This document shows positions 28,400-37,494 of a stretch of 64,000 nt of DNA, one piece after another (within the stretch, counting starts at the first letter, position 1; every line of letters starts with the position of its first letter). The notes under the pieces are model-generated. The model worked only from the letters and a program-made list of their open reading frames with translations. It did no database searches and was not told where the DNA came from. Origin of the DNA: CAWAMR01 sp963783095 (GTDB lineage Bacteria > Planctomycetota > Planctomycetia > Gemmatales > Gemmataceae); assembly GCA_963783095.1 (NCBI GenBank), contig CAWAMR010000004.1:1-64000 (forward strand). Direction: 5' to 3'. The position numbers were made by a program, and so were the translations under genes.

Positions 28400-28824
28400 T
28401 TGGACTTTCTATTTGCTCGACAGGTTGGGGTTCGACCGTTGGAGCGGTTGTGCGGATCCAATCGCAGTAAACCCGTCCGCACACCAATCCAACTGCCGCG
28501 CCCCCCCTGTTTTCCAGAAAGAGCATCGAGGATGCCTCGACATAAGCAATTACCGATTCACAACTTAGAACGATAAAGCTTTCGTTCTGGCGCAATGGCC
28601 CCGGAATTGCATTGATTTAAATCGAATCCCTAGCCGCCGCGAACCGCTTTCAAGCGAGGTACTCAAACTGAGCTTGAGGCGCACTGGCAGTGCAGATTTC
28701 CGGCGCTTGTCGCAAATGAAATCCATCATCCAGGTTGCTCGTCCAAGGGCGAGTATTCGCAGCTTGCGCGGAAATTGTTTCACCCTGATCTATAACCACT
28801 GATGCCAATCTGAAAGGTTCCCCC
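28400..28824. other. Region without a recognised gene
   Basis: The 3' flank of the scrambled fragments and the 5' flank of the surface-protein gene. No frame with a start site and motif was found; the promoter of the 28825 gene should be here. Confidence 0.35.
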
Positions 28825-31227
28825 ATGCAGTTTCCTCGATTTCTAAGTGCTCTGGCGAAGTTATCCCGCAAGTCCCGGCGCTCGCGCCCGGCCGAGTCCG
28901 TGCGCCCAGCACAGAAAGTTCGTCTGTTCCTGAGCTCTCTGGAGTCGCGGCTCGTCCCCTCGGGCTCATCTATATCAAACGGCATACTGACAATCACCGA
29001 AGCGCAGTCTGGCGGCTTCGCAGATACCGTTACCGTGACCGGAGCGGGCAAGTACAGTGTGACCGATTCCGTCGATACATCGAAGACCTTTTCCGGCGTC
29101 ACGGCCATCGTCTATAACTCCTCTAGCGCAAACAACAGCATCGAATTCATCAACGCCTCCAACACCAGCACGCCTCTCAGCGGCAATCTCACAATCAACG
29201 GCCTTGGAACGTACAACGGCCTGACCGTCATTTTTCAGCAAGGCTTCAACGTCAAGGGCCAGGTCAGCATCGCGGACACTGGTACCGGGTCGTCGCTTGA
29301 CGTCACCGCTGGGGAGGACAGCTTCGGCAGCTTTACCGTCACCGGCGGTTCCGCTGTCCCCGCGCCAAGAACGTTCGTCTCGATAAGCGACACCATCCAC
29401 AACGGCTCGGTCTCCGGCGCACTCGTCGATCTCGAAGGCACATCGATCGCTGGCGCGGCCAATATTAACCTGGGTGCCGGCGGCGGCTACGTCCTGACCG
29501 ACTATAGCCTCGATCTCGGTAATTCGTCCAATGATGGTGCCAACACCTCGGCACCGAACGTCAGCATCAGCGGTGATTTGACCGTTACCGACCTCCGCAG
29601 CAGATTCGACGACGCCTTCGAGTTGTATTCCGGCAATGTCGCCGGCAATGTCAGCATCAACGTCAGCGGGATCAACATCAACGAGGACCAGATATATCTT
29701 CAGAACTACTCGGTCGGCGAGAACTTGGAGTTTAACGCCAGCGTCACCGCGAACTATGACGAGAGCATCTCCATCGCCAACTCCTCGATCGCCGGAATCG
29801 TTAACATCAACGAAAGCGGTACGGCGTCTGATGCCAGCGCTTCAATTAACGCTTCCACAATCACTGGACAAAGGTTCGATCATGTACCAGGCTTACCCAG
29901 CGCCAGCTTGACGGTCACTCAATCGAATGGACATTCGGACGAGTTCGATGCTTTCGGCAACGATAGCAACTCGATCAACGGCTCGGTAAGCATCACCCAG
30001 GGAGCCAAAGCGTATAACGAAACCAGCATCACCGACTGGTCCACGATCCACGGCGCGGTGAACGTCAATCAGTCAACCGCGTCGGCCAGCTTCGCCGTTG
30101 TCGCCGCCGATTCGATCACAGGTTCCGTGGGCATCAACCAGACCACTTCGGCGGTAGGCAATTCCGCCTACTTCGAGGACGACTCGATCACTGGCAGCGT
30201 GACGGTCAACCAGGCTCCCAGCGCCGGCCCCTCCGAGGCCATCGTCGTCGACCTCAGTGTCCAGACGGGAGTCTTCTTCAATGGCGACTCGATCACCGGC
30301 AATGTGATGGTGAACCAGGCAGTTAATAACGGGGCATGGGACGCGAACACCGGGGTCAACAGTTCGAAGATCTACGGGAGCATGACTGTCTATCAAACCG
30401 CAGCGGATTCCAACGATGTCAATATCTCACAGAACGCGTCGGTCGTCGGTGCCCTGACCATCAACCAGTCGAATGCGCTGGCATCTGAGGACGACGTTTT
30501 TGTGGACAATTCCTCGATGAGTGGCGGGGTGAGCATCAACGAAGCTGGCGGGTCGGGTTCGGGTTCCGACTCCATCACTCTCTCGTCCAGCAAGATTAAC
30601 GGCAGCGCGACGATAGCCGAGGGTGGTGCCGGCGAATTTGACCAAGCCTACATCGAGAACACTTCGGTGACGGTCGGCGTGACAATCAATCAGGCCGCTG
30701 CGGCGTCTGACTCCATCTGGATAGAGACCAATTCCTCGGTCGCCAACGTGAGCATCAACCAATCCTCCGCCGTGAGCAATCTGGTTGACGTCTACGGGAA
30801 CGACTCGATCGCAGGCAAGCTGAACATCACCCAGTCGGCGGCAAACAATTCGGTTTCTGTCACCGGAGATCTCGGCACGGACCTGATTGGAGCGTTAACC
30901 ATCACCCAGGGTGCCGGGTACAACTATATCGACATTGCCGACTCCTCCATCGGCGCGACCACCATCAACCAGGGCACCTCTGACGTCGGATACAACGAAC
31001 TCGATATCGGCTCCGATATCAGCAATTCTTCATCCAGCACCAGCTTCAGCGGGACTGTGACCGTCAACCAGGGAGATGGTGTCGACAACGTCTACGTCGC
31101 CACTGTGGAAACCGTGGATTTTATCCATGCCGCCACCTTCACTGCCAACACCAGTGCTTACGCCGAGGCCGTTGACGGTACCTACGCGGAGGGTATGCGG
31201 ACATACCACTACTACGCAACCACTTGA
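28825..31227 (+). CDS. Large repeat-rich surface/secreted protein (beta-helix type)
   Basis: The 800-residue protein starts at ATG 28825. The N-terminus is rich in Arg/Ser and carries FLSSLESRLVPSGSS, the LExRxxP-type box typical of planctomycete exported proteins. The rest is made of many short units of about 20-25 residues built on SxxxGSVTINQxxxxxN (for example DDSITGSVTINQ, GDSITGNVMVNQ, DSIAGKLNITQS), low in Cys and charged residues and high in Ser, Asn, Thr and Ile. This pattern fits a parallel beta-helix stalk or adhesin. No dockerin, anchor or catalytic motif is visible. Confidence 0.65.
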   Translation: MQFPRFLSALAKLSRKSRRSRPAESVRPAQKVRLFLSSLESRLVPSGSSISNGILTITEAQSGGFADTVTVTGAGKYSVTDSVDTSKTFSGVTAIVYNSSSANNSIEFINASNTSTPLSGNLTINGLGTYNGLTVIFQQGFNVKGQVSIADTGTGSSLDVTAGEDSFGSFTVTGGSAVPAPRTFVSISDTIHNGSVSGALVDLEGTSIAGAANINLGAGGGYVLTDYSLDLGNSSNDGANTSAPNVSISGDLTVTDLRSRFDDAFELYSGNVAGNVSINVSGININEDQIYLQNYSVGENLEFNASVTANYDESISIANSSIAGIVNINESGTASDASASINASTITGQRFDHVPGLPSASLTVTQSNGHSDEFDAFGNDSNSINGSVSITQGAKAYNETSITDWSTIHGAVNVNQSTASASFAVVAADSITGSVGINQTTSAVGNSAYFEDDSITGSVTVNQAPSAGPSEAIVVDLSVQTGVFFNGDSITGNVMVNQAVNNGAWDANTGVNSSKIYGSMTVYQTAADSNDVNISQNASVVGALTINQSNALASEDDVFVDNSSMSGGVSINEAGGSGSGSDSITLSSSKINGSATIAEGGAGEFDQAYIENTSVTVGVTINQAAAASDSIWIETNSSVANVSINQSSAVSNLVDVYGNDSIAGKLNITQSAANNSVSVTGDLGTDLIGALTITQGAGYNYIDIADSSIGATTINQGTSDVGYNELDIGSDISNSSSSTSFSGTVTVNQGDGVDNVYVATVETVDFIHAATFTANTSAYAEAVDGTYAEGMRTYHYYATT

Positions 31228-31373
31228 TGGACTCATCCGCAACCGGGGGAGAGGGAATTGGTGTTCGCCCACCGTCCTTCCTATTTGCGGGTAATCGTCG
31301 GACCTGGTTGAGAGACGTGGCTTCGGGCATTGGGCACATTGTTTGCTGATTTTGATTTCCCAAGGAGGTCATC

Positions 31374-31802
31374 ATGTTTCAGAAGATTCTGTTGCCCGTT
31401 GATCTGGCCGATCGCCACCAGCCCGCACTGGAAATGGCCGCCAAGCTGGCCAAGCCGGGCGCTTCAATCGTTACGTTGCTCCATGTGATCGAAACGATCT
31501 CTGAGTTGTCGTCGGGAGAGGACCAGGATTTTTACAAGTTGCTTCAGGCAGCTGCGCAAACATTTCTCAACCATTTGGGCGCGCAACTCGACGAGCGCAA
31601 AGTATCCTGGAATTGCGAGATTTTATTTGGACACCGGGCTTTAGAAGCGGTCCGCTACGCTGCGGAGCGCGGCACTGACTTGATCATCCTCACCGCACCT
31701 CAAATTGACCCCGCCAACCCCGGCGCAAATTGGGGCAGCCTGAGTTACAAAATCAGCATTCTTTCGAAATGCCCAGTGCTGATGGTGAAGGGAACGGACT
31801 AA
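31374..31802 (+). CDS. Universal stress protein (UspA family)
   Basis: The 142-residue protein has AAGGAGG 6 nt before ATG. It has the UspA fold: MFQKILLPVDLADRHQPALE, then SIVTLLHVIETI, and the last strand CPVLMVKG. The ATP-binding G-x2-G-x9-G-S loop seen in the second USP of this window is not conserved here (PANPGANWGSLSYKI), so it probably does not bind ATP the usual way. Its stop overlaps the stop of the decarboxylase gene on the other strand by 3 nt. Confidence 0.85.
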   Translation: MFQKILLPVDLADRHQPALEMAAKLAKPGASIVTLLHVIETISELSSGEDQDFYKLLQAAAQTFLNHLGAQLDERKVSWNCEILFGHRALEAVRYAAERGTDLIILTAPQIDPANPGANWGSLSYKISILSKCPVLMVKGTD

Positions 31803-33121
31803 AGATCAACCAGATCATCCAGAAAGTGAATGACGGGAGACTCGATCCCATTAAAGCGAGTAAACAGGCTAGCTGAATAGGCACCGGCAATGTCAAATAT
31901 GAACAAATCCCCTTCGGTCACGGAAACGGGCAGTTTCTGACCCTTGCTGATCGTGTCTGCCGTGTCGCATGTCGGTCCACAAAGAGTGAAGGCGGCCTGA
32001 TGAGGTCCAGCTCGATGAGCGACCGTTATGGGGTAAACGATGTGATCCAACGCCTCATTGAGTCCCTGGTAAATTCCGACGTCCAGATGGAGCCATTCCC
32101 CGTCGGCCCGCAGCGCACGCAGCATGAGGCGGGAACTCATTGCCGCCGCCGTGGCGACGATCCCACGTCCCGGCTCGGCCGCGACGGTGACAGGACGATT
32201 GGGAAGTTCCTGCTTCAGGACACGATCAACTGTGTCAAGAATCTCTTTCACCGTCGGGATCTTTCTTCCCAGGTAGGGCGCGGGAAAACCACCCCCGATG
32301 TCCAAGAACGTCAGATCGATGCCATCCTTTTTGAGATCGCGGAAGATGGCCGCCGCTTCTTTCGCCGGGCGTTCCCACGCTTTCGCGCTATAACACTGAG
32401 TGCCCACGTGAAAGTGCGTGCCATAGGGCTTTAGACCAAGTTCTTTACCCAGCTTCAAGAGTTTTCGCGCGTTCTCGGAGGTCGTACCAAACTTCTCGCC
32501 CAGTGGATGGGCGGTATCCTTGTTGTCGACCCGTAACCGGACATAGAGCTTCGATCCTGGGGCATGTTTGGCGAGTTTGCGGACCTCATGCTCGGAGTCG
32601 GCCATGAAGGCGACCATACCTTTCCCGAAGGCATAATGAATGTCGTCTGGAAACTTGACGATGTTGGAATAGATGCATTTGTTCGGCGAAACGCCGGTGT
32701 GGAGCGCAAGATCGATTTCCGCGCGTGACGCAACGTCGAATCCGCCGCCGAGGGCGGCAATGCGTTGGAGAATCCTCGGCTTCGGACAGGCTTTGATCGC
32801 GTAGTGGACCTCCACATCATTTCTGGCTTCGAGGAAGGTGAAATAATTCTCCGCGATCTGGGCAAGATCATAGACGAGTACTGGGCGTGGGATGCGCTCG
32901 AAAGCTTTGATCAATTCAGCGCTTGGGGGACCGAGATGGTGCCGCCTGCCGCGCAGCCTAGTCAGACGTTCGGCGACCTCCGCCGGAGAAGAAATGCCGA
33001 TGGGCGGTAAGGGTTTGTCATCGCCCAGGGCATACGCGCCGTAAGAAGCAATCTCGGTGCCCGCAGCAAGGCCGAGCGTTAGAAGGTCACGTCGGTTGAG
33101 AGAAATCACGTTAGGACTCAC
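31799..33121 (-). CDS. PLP-dependent ornithine/diaminopimelate-type decarboxylase with Tat-like signal
   Basis: The 440-residue protein starts at GTG 33121. The type III fold is clear: VHYAIKACPKPRILQRIAAL with the PLP lysine, YSNIVKFPDDIHYA, HFHVGTQCYS, FLDIGGGFPAPYLG (phosphate loop), AAEPGRGIVA and CGPTCDTADT with the catalytic Cys typical of ornithine decarboxylases. It makes putrescine or a related diamine from a basic amino acid. The first 33 residues, SLNRRDLLTLGLAAG followed by EIASYGAYALG, look like a twin-arginine export signal, which is unusual for this family. Substrate choice is not fixed by the sequence I can read. Confidence 0.8.
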   Translation of the reverse strand: MSPNVISLNRRDLLTLGLAAGTEIASYGAYALGDDKPLPPIGISSPAEVAERLTRLRGRRHHLGPPSAELIKAFERIPRPVLVYDLAQIAENYFTFLEARNDVEVHYAIKACPKPRILQRIAALGGGFDVASRAEIDLALHTGVSPNKCIYSNIVKFPDDIHYAFGKGMVAFMADSEHEVRKLAKHAPGSKLYVRLRVDNKDTAHPLGEKFGTTSENARKLLKLGKELGLKPYGTHFHVGTQCYSAKAWERPAKEAAAIFRDLKKDGIDLTFLDIGGGFPAPYLGRKIPTVKEILDTVDRVLKQELPNRPVTVAAEPGRGIVATAAAMSSRLMLRALRADGEWLHLDVGIYQGLNEALDHIVYPITVAHRAGPHQAAFTLCGPTCDTADTISKGQKLPVSVTEGDLFIFDIAGAYSASLFTRFNGIESPVIHFLDDLVDL

Positions 33122-33290
33122 TTCATCGATCGCGTAAGGAATCTGGTGTCATGTGGAGTGGTAGATAGGCTATCCGCGCTACCGCCGCTGTGCCATTCTT
33201 TTCTTTCTCGTCTGCGCCTTTCCCGGTCATGCCGGCTTGCCGTTTGCGGAATGAGCACGGCATTAAGGCCCACAGTCGGAGTGCAAGGAA
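33122..33290. other. Intergenic region between decarboxylase and Cys-rich protein
   Basis: Divergent promoters for the leftward decarboxylase and the rightward Cys-rich gene are expected here. No other feature seen. Confidence 0.3.
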
Positions 33291-33476
33291 ATGATCCTCT
33301 GCGATTGCTGTGAACGTCGGGCTGGGCATTCTCATGGCCGTTGTTCATGCCAGGGCGAGCCATGTTCAAACTGTTTGCGCTGTGAAACGCACTGCCGTTG
33401 CGAGCATCCGCCCCAAGACACGGAGCCGAGTCCGCTCATTGTTCAGAAGTCGGAGTTGCAGGTCGAAGCATCTTGA
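33291..33476 (+). CDS. Small Cys-rich, probably metal-binding protein
   Basis: The 61-residue protein starts at ATG 33291 with GGAG 9 nt upstream. The first 40 residues carry ten Cys and several His (ILCDCCERRAGHSHGRCSCQ, then GEPCSNCLRCETHCRCEH), a density only expected for zinc, iron or copper binding. The C-terminal 20 residues are ordinary. The family is not known to me; similar short Cys-rich proteins occur in planctomycetes. Confidence 0.5.
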   Translation: MILCDCCERRAGHSHGRCSCQGEPCSNCLRCETHCRCEHPPQDTEPSPLIVQKSELQVEAS

Positions 33477-33612
33477 AGTCGGCCGGGTGCTATCAGGCCG
33501 GGAACTTAAGCAAATCTTCGCTTCAGCAATCTCTTTGCGTCCTTATCCCGTGAATGATAGACTCCCTGATGTCCATCGCTCCCAGCGAAGAATTCTCGTT
33601 GTCGAGGGTGCC

Positions 33613-34539
33613 ATGATCGCATCTCAGTTCATCTGTATTCTCAGTTTGTTATCCCATGCAATGGTGGCGGCGAGAGCACACTCCGACGAGAGAGTACCTT
33701 CCAAGTTCCCCGATTATCAACCTGTCTCCAACTGGCTGAAGGTTCCCCACGAAATCAAAATCGGGCCAGTGTCCGCCGTGGCAACAGACTCCGAAGACCG
33801 CATTTTCATCTTGCACCGGAGCAAGCGTCCGATCCTGATGTTTGATCGAGATGGAAAATACCTGCGTTCTTGGGGCGATGACCTGCTCAAGACACCTCAT
33901 GGATTGCGAGTAGATTCAGCGAATAATGTCTGGGTTACCGATATGGGCGACCATCAAGTGCTGAAGTTCAACCCCGAAGGAAAACTGCTTCTAACCCTGG
34001 GAAAGAAGGGCGAGCCGGGTAAGGACCAAGATCACTTCAACCGACCAACGGATGTGGCAGTAGCCGCGTCGGGTGAGTGTTACGTCACCGATGGCTATGG
34101 CAACGCACGGGTCATGAAATTCTCAAAGGAAGGCAAATTCCTGAAGCAGTGGGGCAAAAAAGGAACTGGTCCGGGTGAGTTCAACATCCCTCATGCCATT
34201 TGCCTGGATGTGAAGGGGCGACTCTACGTCGGTGACCGGGAAAACAAACGTGTTCAGGTCTTCGACACCGAGGGAGAATTCTTGGCTCAGTGGATAGAAA
34301 GCGGGGCACCGTATGGACTTTTCTTGAAGGGAGACAGACTGTTTGTCGCGGATGGTCCGGCGAACTGGGTGAAGGTTCTGGACCTGGAAGGCAAGGTGCT
34401 GGGAAGATGGGGACAGAAGGGTTCCGGTCCTGGCGATTTCAATGGGCCACATATGTTGTGCGTCGATTCAAAGGGAGCAGTTTACGTCACCGAGGTTGCG
34501 GGCGAGCGGATTCAGAAGTTCATAGCCAGGCAACCTTGA
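33613..34539 (+). CDS. Secreted NHL-repeat beta-propeller protein
   Basis: ATG 33613 gives a signal peptide (FICILSLLSHAMVAARA) that a further upstream start would spoil. About six NHL blades follow, with VDSANNVWVTDMGDHQVLKF, GECYVTDGYGNARVMKFSKE, GRLYVGDRENKRVQVFDTEG and GAVYVTEVAGERIQKF. Such propellers bind partners or act as lyases of the PAL type; no catalytic residues can be assigned. 308 residues, periplasmic or extracellular. Confidence 0.78.
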   Translation: MIASQFICILSLLSHAMVAARAHSDERVPSKFPDYQPVSNWLKVPHEIKIGPVSAVATDSEDRIFILHRSKRPILMFDRDGKYLRSWGDDLLKTPHGLRVDSANNVWVTDMGDHQVLKFNPEGKLLLTLGKKGEPGKDQDHFNRPTDVAVAASGECYVTDGYGNARVMKFSKEGKFLKQWGKKGTGPGEFNIPHAICLDVKGRLYVGDRENKRVQVFDTEGEFLAQWIESGAPYGLFLKGDRLFVADGPANWVKVLDLEGKVLGRWGQKGSGPGDFNGPHMLCVDSKGAVYVTEVAGERIQKFIARQP

Positions 34540-34872
34540 GATTTGCACAACTCCCGAAGTCGGCTTCCAGCAGTTCGGCCACGGGGTCTTTACCACCCTC
34601 ACCGTGCTCGATGCTCATTCGTTCTATGGCAAGCGATCGAGATTTTGAATGAAGATCAATTCTTCCGAATGGGAGTTTGATGGGGGTGAAATGGCTCGAT
34701 TGTACAACGAGCGACGATACGCTCCGAGGAGTACGGTTCAATCGTAAGCGTCCAGCGACAGGGCTGATCGAGCGTAACCTAGAAGTAACAACAGTCGGAA
34801 TCGACATTCCGTCCCATCGCTCGCACATAGACTATCCACGAAGGCGCGTTTTGAGCTTGGAGGAGGTTACTA
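34540..34872. other. Intergenic region, no gene seen
   Basis: Frames on both strands lack starts and motifs. It ends with a strong AGGAGG site for the gene at 34873. Confidence 0.35.
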
Positions 34873-35460
34873 GTGACGAAAAATCGACTTTGGCAGGCGT
34901 TATGCACCATCGGGCTGATCGGTGGTCTTTCGGTAGGGCAGCTCAGCGGCGCAGAACCCTCAATTGTTTTCGACAATCGCCCGGAAGCGGGAATACCAGA
35001 GGAAGCAAAAGCCCAGGAGCATCGCAAAGCGACGGCGCAGGAGGAAGCGCTCGCCGCAAAAGAATACCCGATCAAGTTCCGCACATTAACGGCGGGAACG
35101 ATCAAATCAATCCGAATCCGCTACTTCAACAAGAAAACGTGGGCAAGCGAAAAGGACGCCCGCGATTATGTTGCCGGATTTCTTAGCAACAAGGCTTCGG
35201 AGGTTTTTGGCTTTCAAGTTTGGTCTCAGAGCGTGGGGGTGCCAGAAATCGAGTGCTTCGTTGAATTTACCGATGAACACCGGAAGAAACTTCTCGCGGA
35301 GAAGAAGGGATGTCGCGAAGGTCGGCTGCTCATCTGGAATACCGAGTCCTGCTTTCGCGACGCTACCGGCAGGTGGTATTTTGTAAGTGCGTTCGATCAG
35401 TTTCACAGGGCGCATCCGAAAGGCAATCGCGAACTCGTCAACCGAGCGAAATCGAAGTGA
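34873..35460 (+). CDS. Hypothetical secreted protein
   Basis: The 195-residue protein uses GTG 34873 with AGGAGG 7 nt upstream. It has a signal peptide (LWQALCTIGLIGGLSVGQLSG), an Ala/Glu-rich helix (EEAKAQEHRKATAQEEALAA) and a globular C-terminal part with YFNKKTWASEKDARDYVAGF and two Cys (IECFV, KKGCREG). No family recognised. It is followed after 167 nt by the DUF1080 gene. Confidence 0.55.
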   Translation: MTKNRLWQALCTIGLIGGLSVGQLSGAEPSIVFDNRPEAGIPEEAKAQEHRKATAQEEALAAKEYPIKFRTLTAGTIKSIRIRYFNKKTWASEKDARDYVAGFLSNKASEVFGFQVWSQSVGVPEIECFVEFTDEHRKKLLAEKKGCREGRLLIWNTESCFRDATGRWYFVSAFDQFHRAHPKGNRELVNRAKSK

Positions 35461-35627
35461 CAGACAACATGAACGAGTGTCCGATGAAGTTCAATCGAGC
35501 GACGACCGTCTTAGCCGCGTACGATTGTAGGTAGTGACGACGTGGATGCACACTGGCTCGGCATCCCATGATGGTCCCGTGAAACAAGGGCAAATTCGTG
35601 AAACTTATCTGTAACCCTGGGGAATTT

Positions 35628-36239
35628 ATGATTCGCACCGCACTCATCACCTTAGTCGTTGGCTTCAGTTCAACACCGACGACCTTGGCGGACGACAAGG
35701 ATTCCGACAGCAAGAAACCGCCAGAAGGATTCACGCCTCTCTTTAACGGCAGGGATTTGGCTGGGTGGAAGGACGGAGAGAAGCAGTCTGAATTCTGGAA
35801 AGTCGAAGACGGCGCGTTGCATTATCTCGGCAAGGGCGGCAAGGATTTGGCCACGTCCAAGAACTATAAGAACTTCGAGTTGTGGGCCGATTGGAAGCTC
35901 AGCAAGTCGGGCGGCGATAGCGGCATCTTCCTGCGGGGCCGCCCACAGGTCCAGATTTGGGACACCAAGGATGGCTCCGGAGGTCTGCTCAATAATCCCA
36001 GAGGATCGCCCGGCCAAATGCCGCTGCTTGTCGCCGACAACAAACTTGGTGAATGGAACACGTTCTGGATCAAGATGGAAGGCAACAAGGTCTCAGTCAA
36101 GCTCAATGGCAAGCTGGTTGTTGATAACTGTGTCTTTCTGGAGGGCAAAGTCCCCGCCGAAGGCCCGCTCATGTTGGAAACTCACCGTGGGCCGGTGTGG
36201 TTTCGGAATTTGTTTATCAGGGAAACAGTTGAAAGGTAA
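35628..36239 (+). CDS. DUF1080 (3-keto-disaccharide hydrolase family) secreted protein
   Basis: ATG 35628 gives a signal peptide MIRTALITLVVGFSSTPTTL; the frame is open 10 codons upstream but a start there would bury it. The domain reads GFTPLFNGRDLAGWKDGEKQ, then KNFELWADWKLSKSGGDSGI, FLRGRPQVQIWD, and KVSVKLNGKLVVDN, ending GPVWFRNLFIRE. These are the concanavalin-like jelly-roll strands of DUF1080, abundant in planctomycetes and linked to sugar hydrolysis. 203 residues, full-length for a single domain. Confidence 0.85.
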   Translation: MIRTALITLVVGFSSTPTTLADDKDSDSKKPPEGFTPLFNGRDLAGWKDGEKQSEFWKVEDGALHYLGKGGKDLATSKNYKNFELWADWKLSKSGGDSGIFLRGRPQVQIWDTKDGSGGLLNNPRGSPGQMPLLVADNKLGEWNTFWIKMEGNKVSVKLNGKLVVDNCVFLEGKVPAEGPLMLETHRGPVWFRNLFIRETVER

Positions 36240-36332
36240 ATAGAGTTGGTCTTCTATCGGCTTTGGTGTCAACAGCGGTTTCAATTGAGGCCATTTTCGC
36301 GGTTTCGCGGGCCAGCGATCAGCTAAGCCGAG

Positions 36333-36399
36333 AACATTTTTTCGCCGCAAACTCTCTGGCGCAAGGTGTAGGGTAGGGAGTTTGCGGCGAAAAAATGTT
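36333..36399. repeat. Perfect 22-bp inverted repeat with a 23-nt loop
   Basis: Positions 36333-36354 and 36378-36399 are exact reverse complements (core TTTTTTCGCCGCAAACTC / GAGTTTGCGGCGAAAAAA). The arm is longer and more perfect than a typical terminator, and the T run is inside the stem. It could be the fused ends of a mobile element, a MITE, or an RNA hairpin. It lies 94 nt after the DUF1080 stop. Confidence 0.8.
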
Positions 36400-36479
36400 T
36401 TGAGGAAGGTGGCTCGTTTCTGGCCGCGAAAGTGGCCCTATTTCTGACCGCGATCAACATGGTGGAAGCCGTCCTCGTG

Positions 36480-36640
36480 CTGCGGTAAGCCCAACCACGC
36501 TGAACACGGACCCGATAACAACCACTGCCGTCAGCACACGCTTGAGCTTGTCGATTATGCCTTCATCCCCAGCAAATGGATTATCTCCGAATCTTGCATC
36601 TTGGGAGAACTTCTTGAAGCTCTTTTACGTCCGCATCCGT
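36480..36640. repeat. Partial duplicate of the end of the sigma/LRR gene region
   Basis: About 160 bp closely match 37400-37560: the end of the ECF-sigma/LRR gene (TCTCCGAATCTTGCAT...GGGAGAACTTCTTGAAGCTC in both) and the 5' part of the small membrane-protein gene after it (CACTGCCGTCAGCACACGCT in both). The copy no longer encodes an intact protein. It shows that this gene end was duplicated or that a paralogous gene once stood here. Confidence 0.75.
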
Positions 36641-36707
36641 CGCGCCCACATGAAGCCCACCGTGCGGCATGTCACCAAGATCGTGCAGCAGAAGAACGTG
36701 GCGAGGC

Positions 36708-37115
36708 TCACCCCGCAGACGATGACTTATTCCGCTTCGCAATCGCATTAAAGATCGTTACTCCAATGGCAACCCAGATTATTGTAATGGCAATATCAAT
36801 TGCCTTGCCCCACCCTTCTCCAGCGATCTGTCGAAGCCACACATCTGATGGTCTAGGGGCCGTGACGCCCATCAACACGCCCCAGATCAGCGGAAGTTTT
36901 GGATTTGCATATTTGTAAGTGACGATCCACGCCACAACGAAGATCACGCTCGCAACAAACCAGATTACCCAACCGAGCGATCTGCCAGCCTCCTCTGCAA
37001 CAGTTCCCGCCACCAAAACAAGAACGCAGAAGGCTGCGACCAAGGTGATGAACCAAGGCAGAGACAGGTATTTCGGGCTGCTGGCTTGCTGCACGCTATT
37101 CAGTTGCTCGCTCAT
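36708..37115 (-). CDS. Small integral membrane protein, four helices
   Basis: 135 residues starting at ATG 37115. Hydrophobic segments: LPWFITLVAAFCVLVLVAGT, WVIWFVASVIFVVAWIVTY, LPLIWGVLMGVT and AIDIAITIIWVAIGVTIFNA. The N- and C-termini are polar. No family recognised. It may be co-transcribed with the genes read leftward before it, but the nearest such gene is 160 nt away. Confidence 0.6.
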   Translation of the reverse strand: MSEQLNSVQQASSPKYLSLPWFITLVAAFCVLVLVAGTVAEEAGRSLGWVIWFVASVIFVVAWIVTYKYANPKLPLIWGVLMGVTAPRPSDVWLRQIAGEGWGKAIDIAITIIWVAIGVTIFNAIAKRNKSSSAG

Positions 37116-37277
37116 GCCAGTCCTCTGTTTTGTCGGCCATTGGCGTGGTCCTGTGACTCTACATCGAGGGGCGTCAAATCAATTGTCTTCAATGTCCTCG
37201 TGGAGTCCAATCCGCCGACTGAATGCGCCAGCTACGAGAGGCAGTGCATCAAGGCCCACGGAAGGCATCTGAATCCA

Positions 37278-37472
37278 CTACCACTTTAGACGGCGGCAGC
37301 GCTCGACTTCCGCCGCAGAACCGGCGACAAATCCAGCCCCGGCCTCCACTGCCGAGAACAGTGCGAAATTGACCACCGAACTGGTCACCACACCCACGGC
37401 AAGCCCAACGACGCCGAACACGGACCCGATGACAACCACTGCCGTCAGCACACGCTTGACCTTGTGGATCAT
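37278..37472 (-). CDS. Small one- to two-helix membrane protein next to the sigma/LRR gene
   Basis: 64 residues from ATG 37472, which lies 23 nt after the sigma/LRR stop on the same strand. It has a short basic start (MIHKVKRVLTA) and a long hydrophobic stretch (VVVIGSVFGVVGLAVGVVTS). A decayed copy of its first half lies at 36480-36570, so the gene pair has been duplicated together. Confidence 0.5.
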   Translation of the reverse strand: MIHKVKRVLTAVVVIGSVFGVVGLAVGVVTSSVVNFALFSAVEAGAGFVAGSAAEVERCRRLKW

Positions 37473-37494
37473 GGCTTCATACCCTGCATACGGA

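Noticed and set aside
28825..31227. CRISPR-like array in the repeat gene
   Set aside because: The repeats are degenerate, in frame and part of a protein; no constant repeats with unique spacers were found here or elsewhere in the window.
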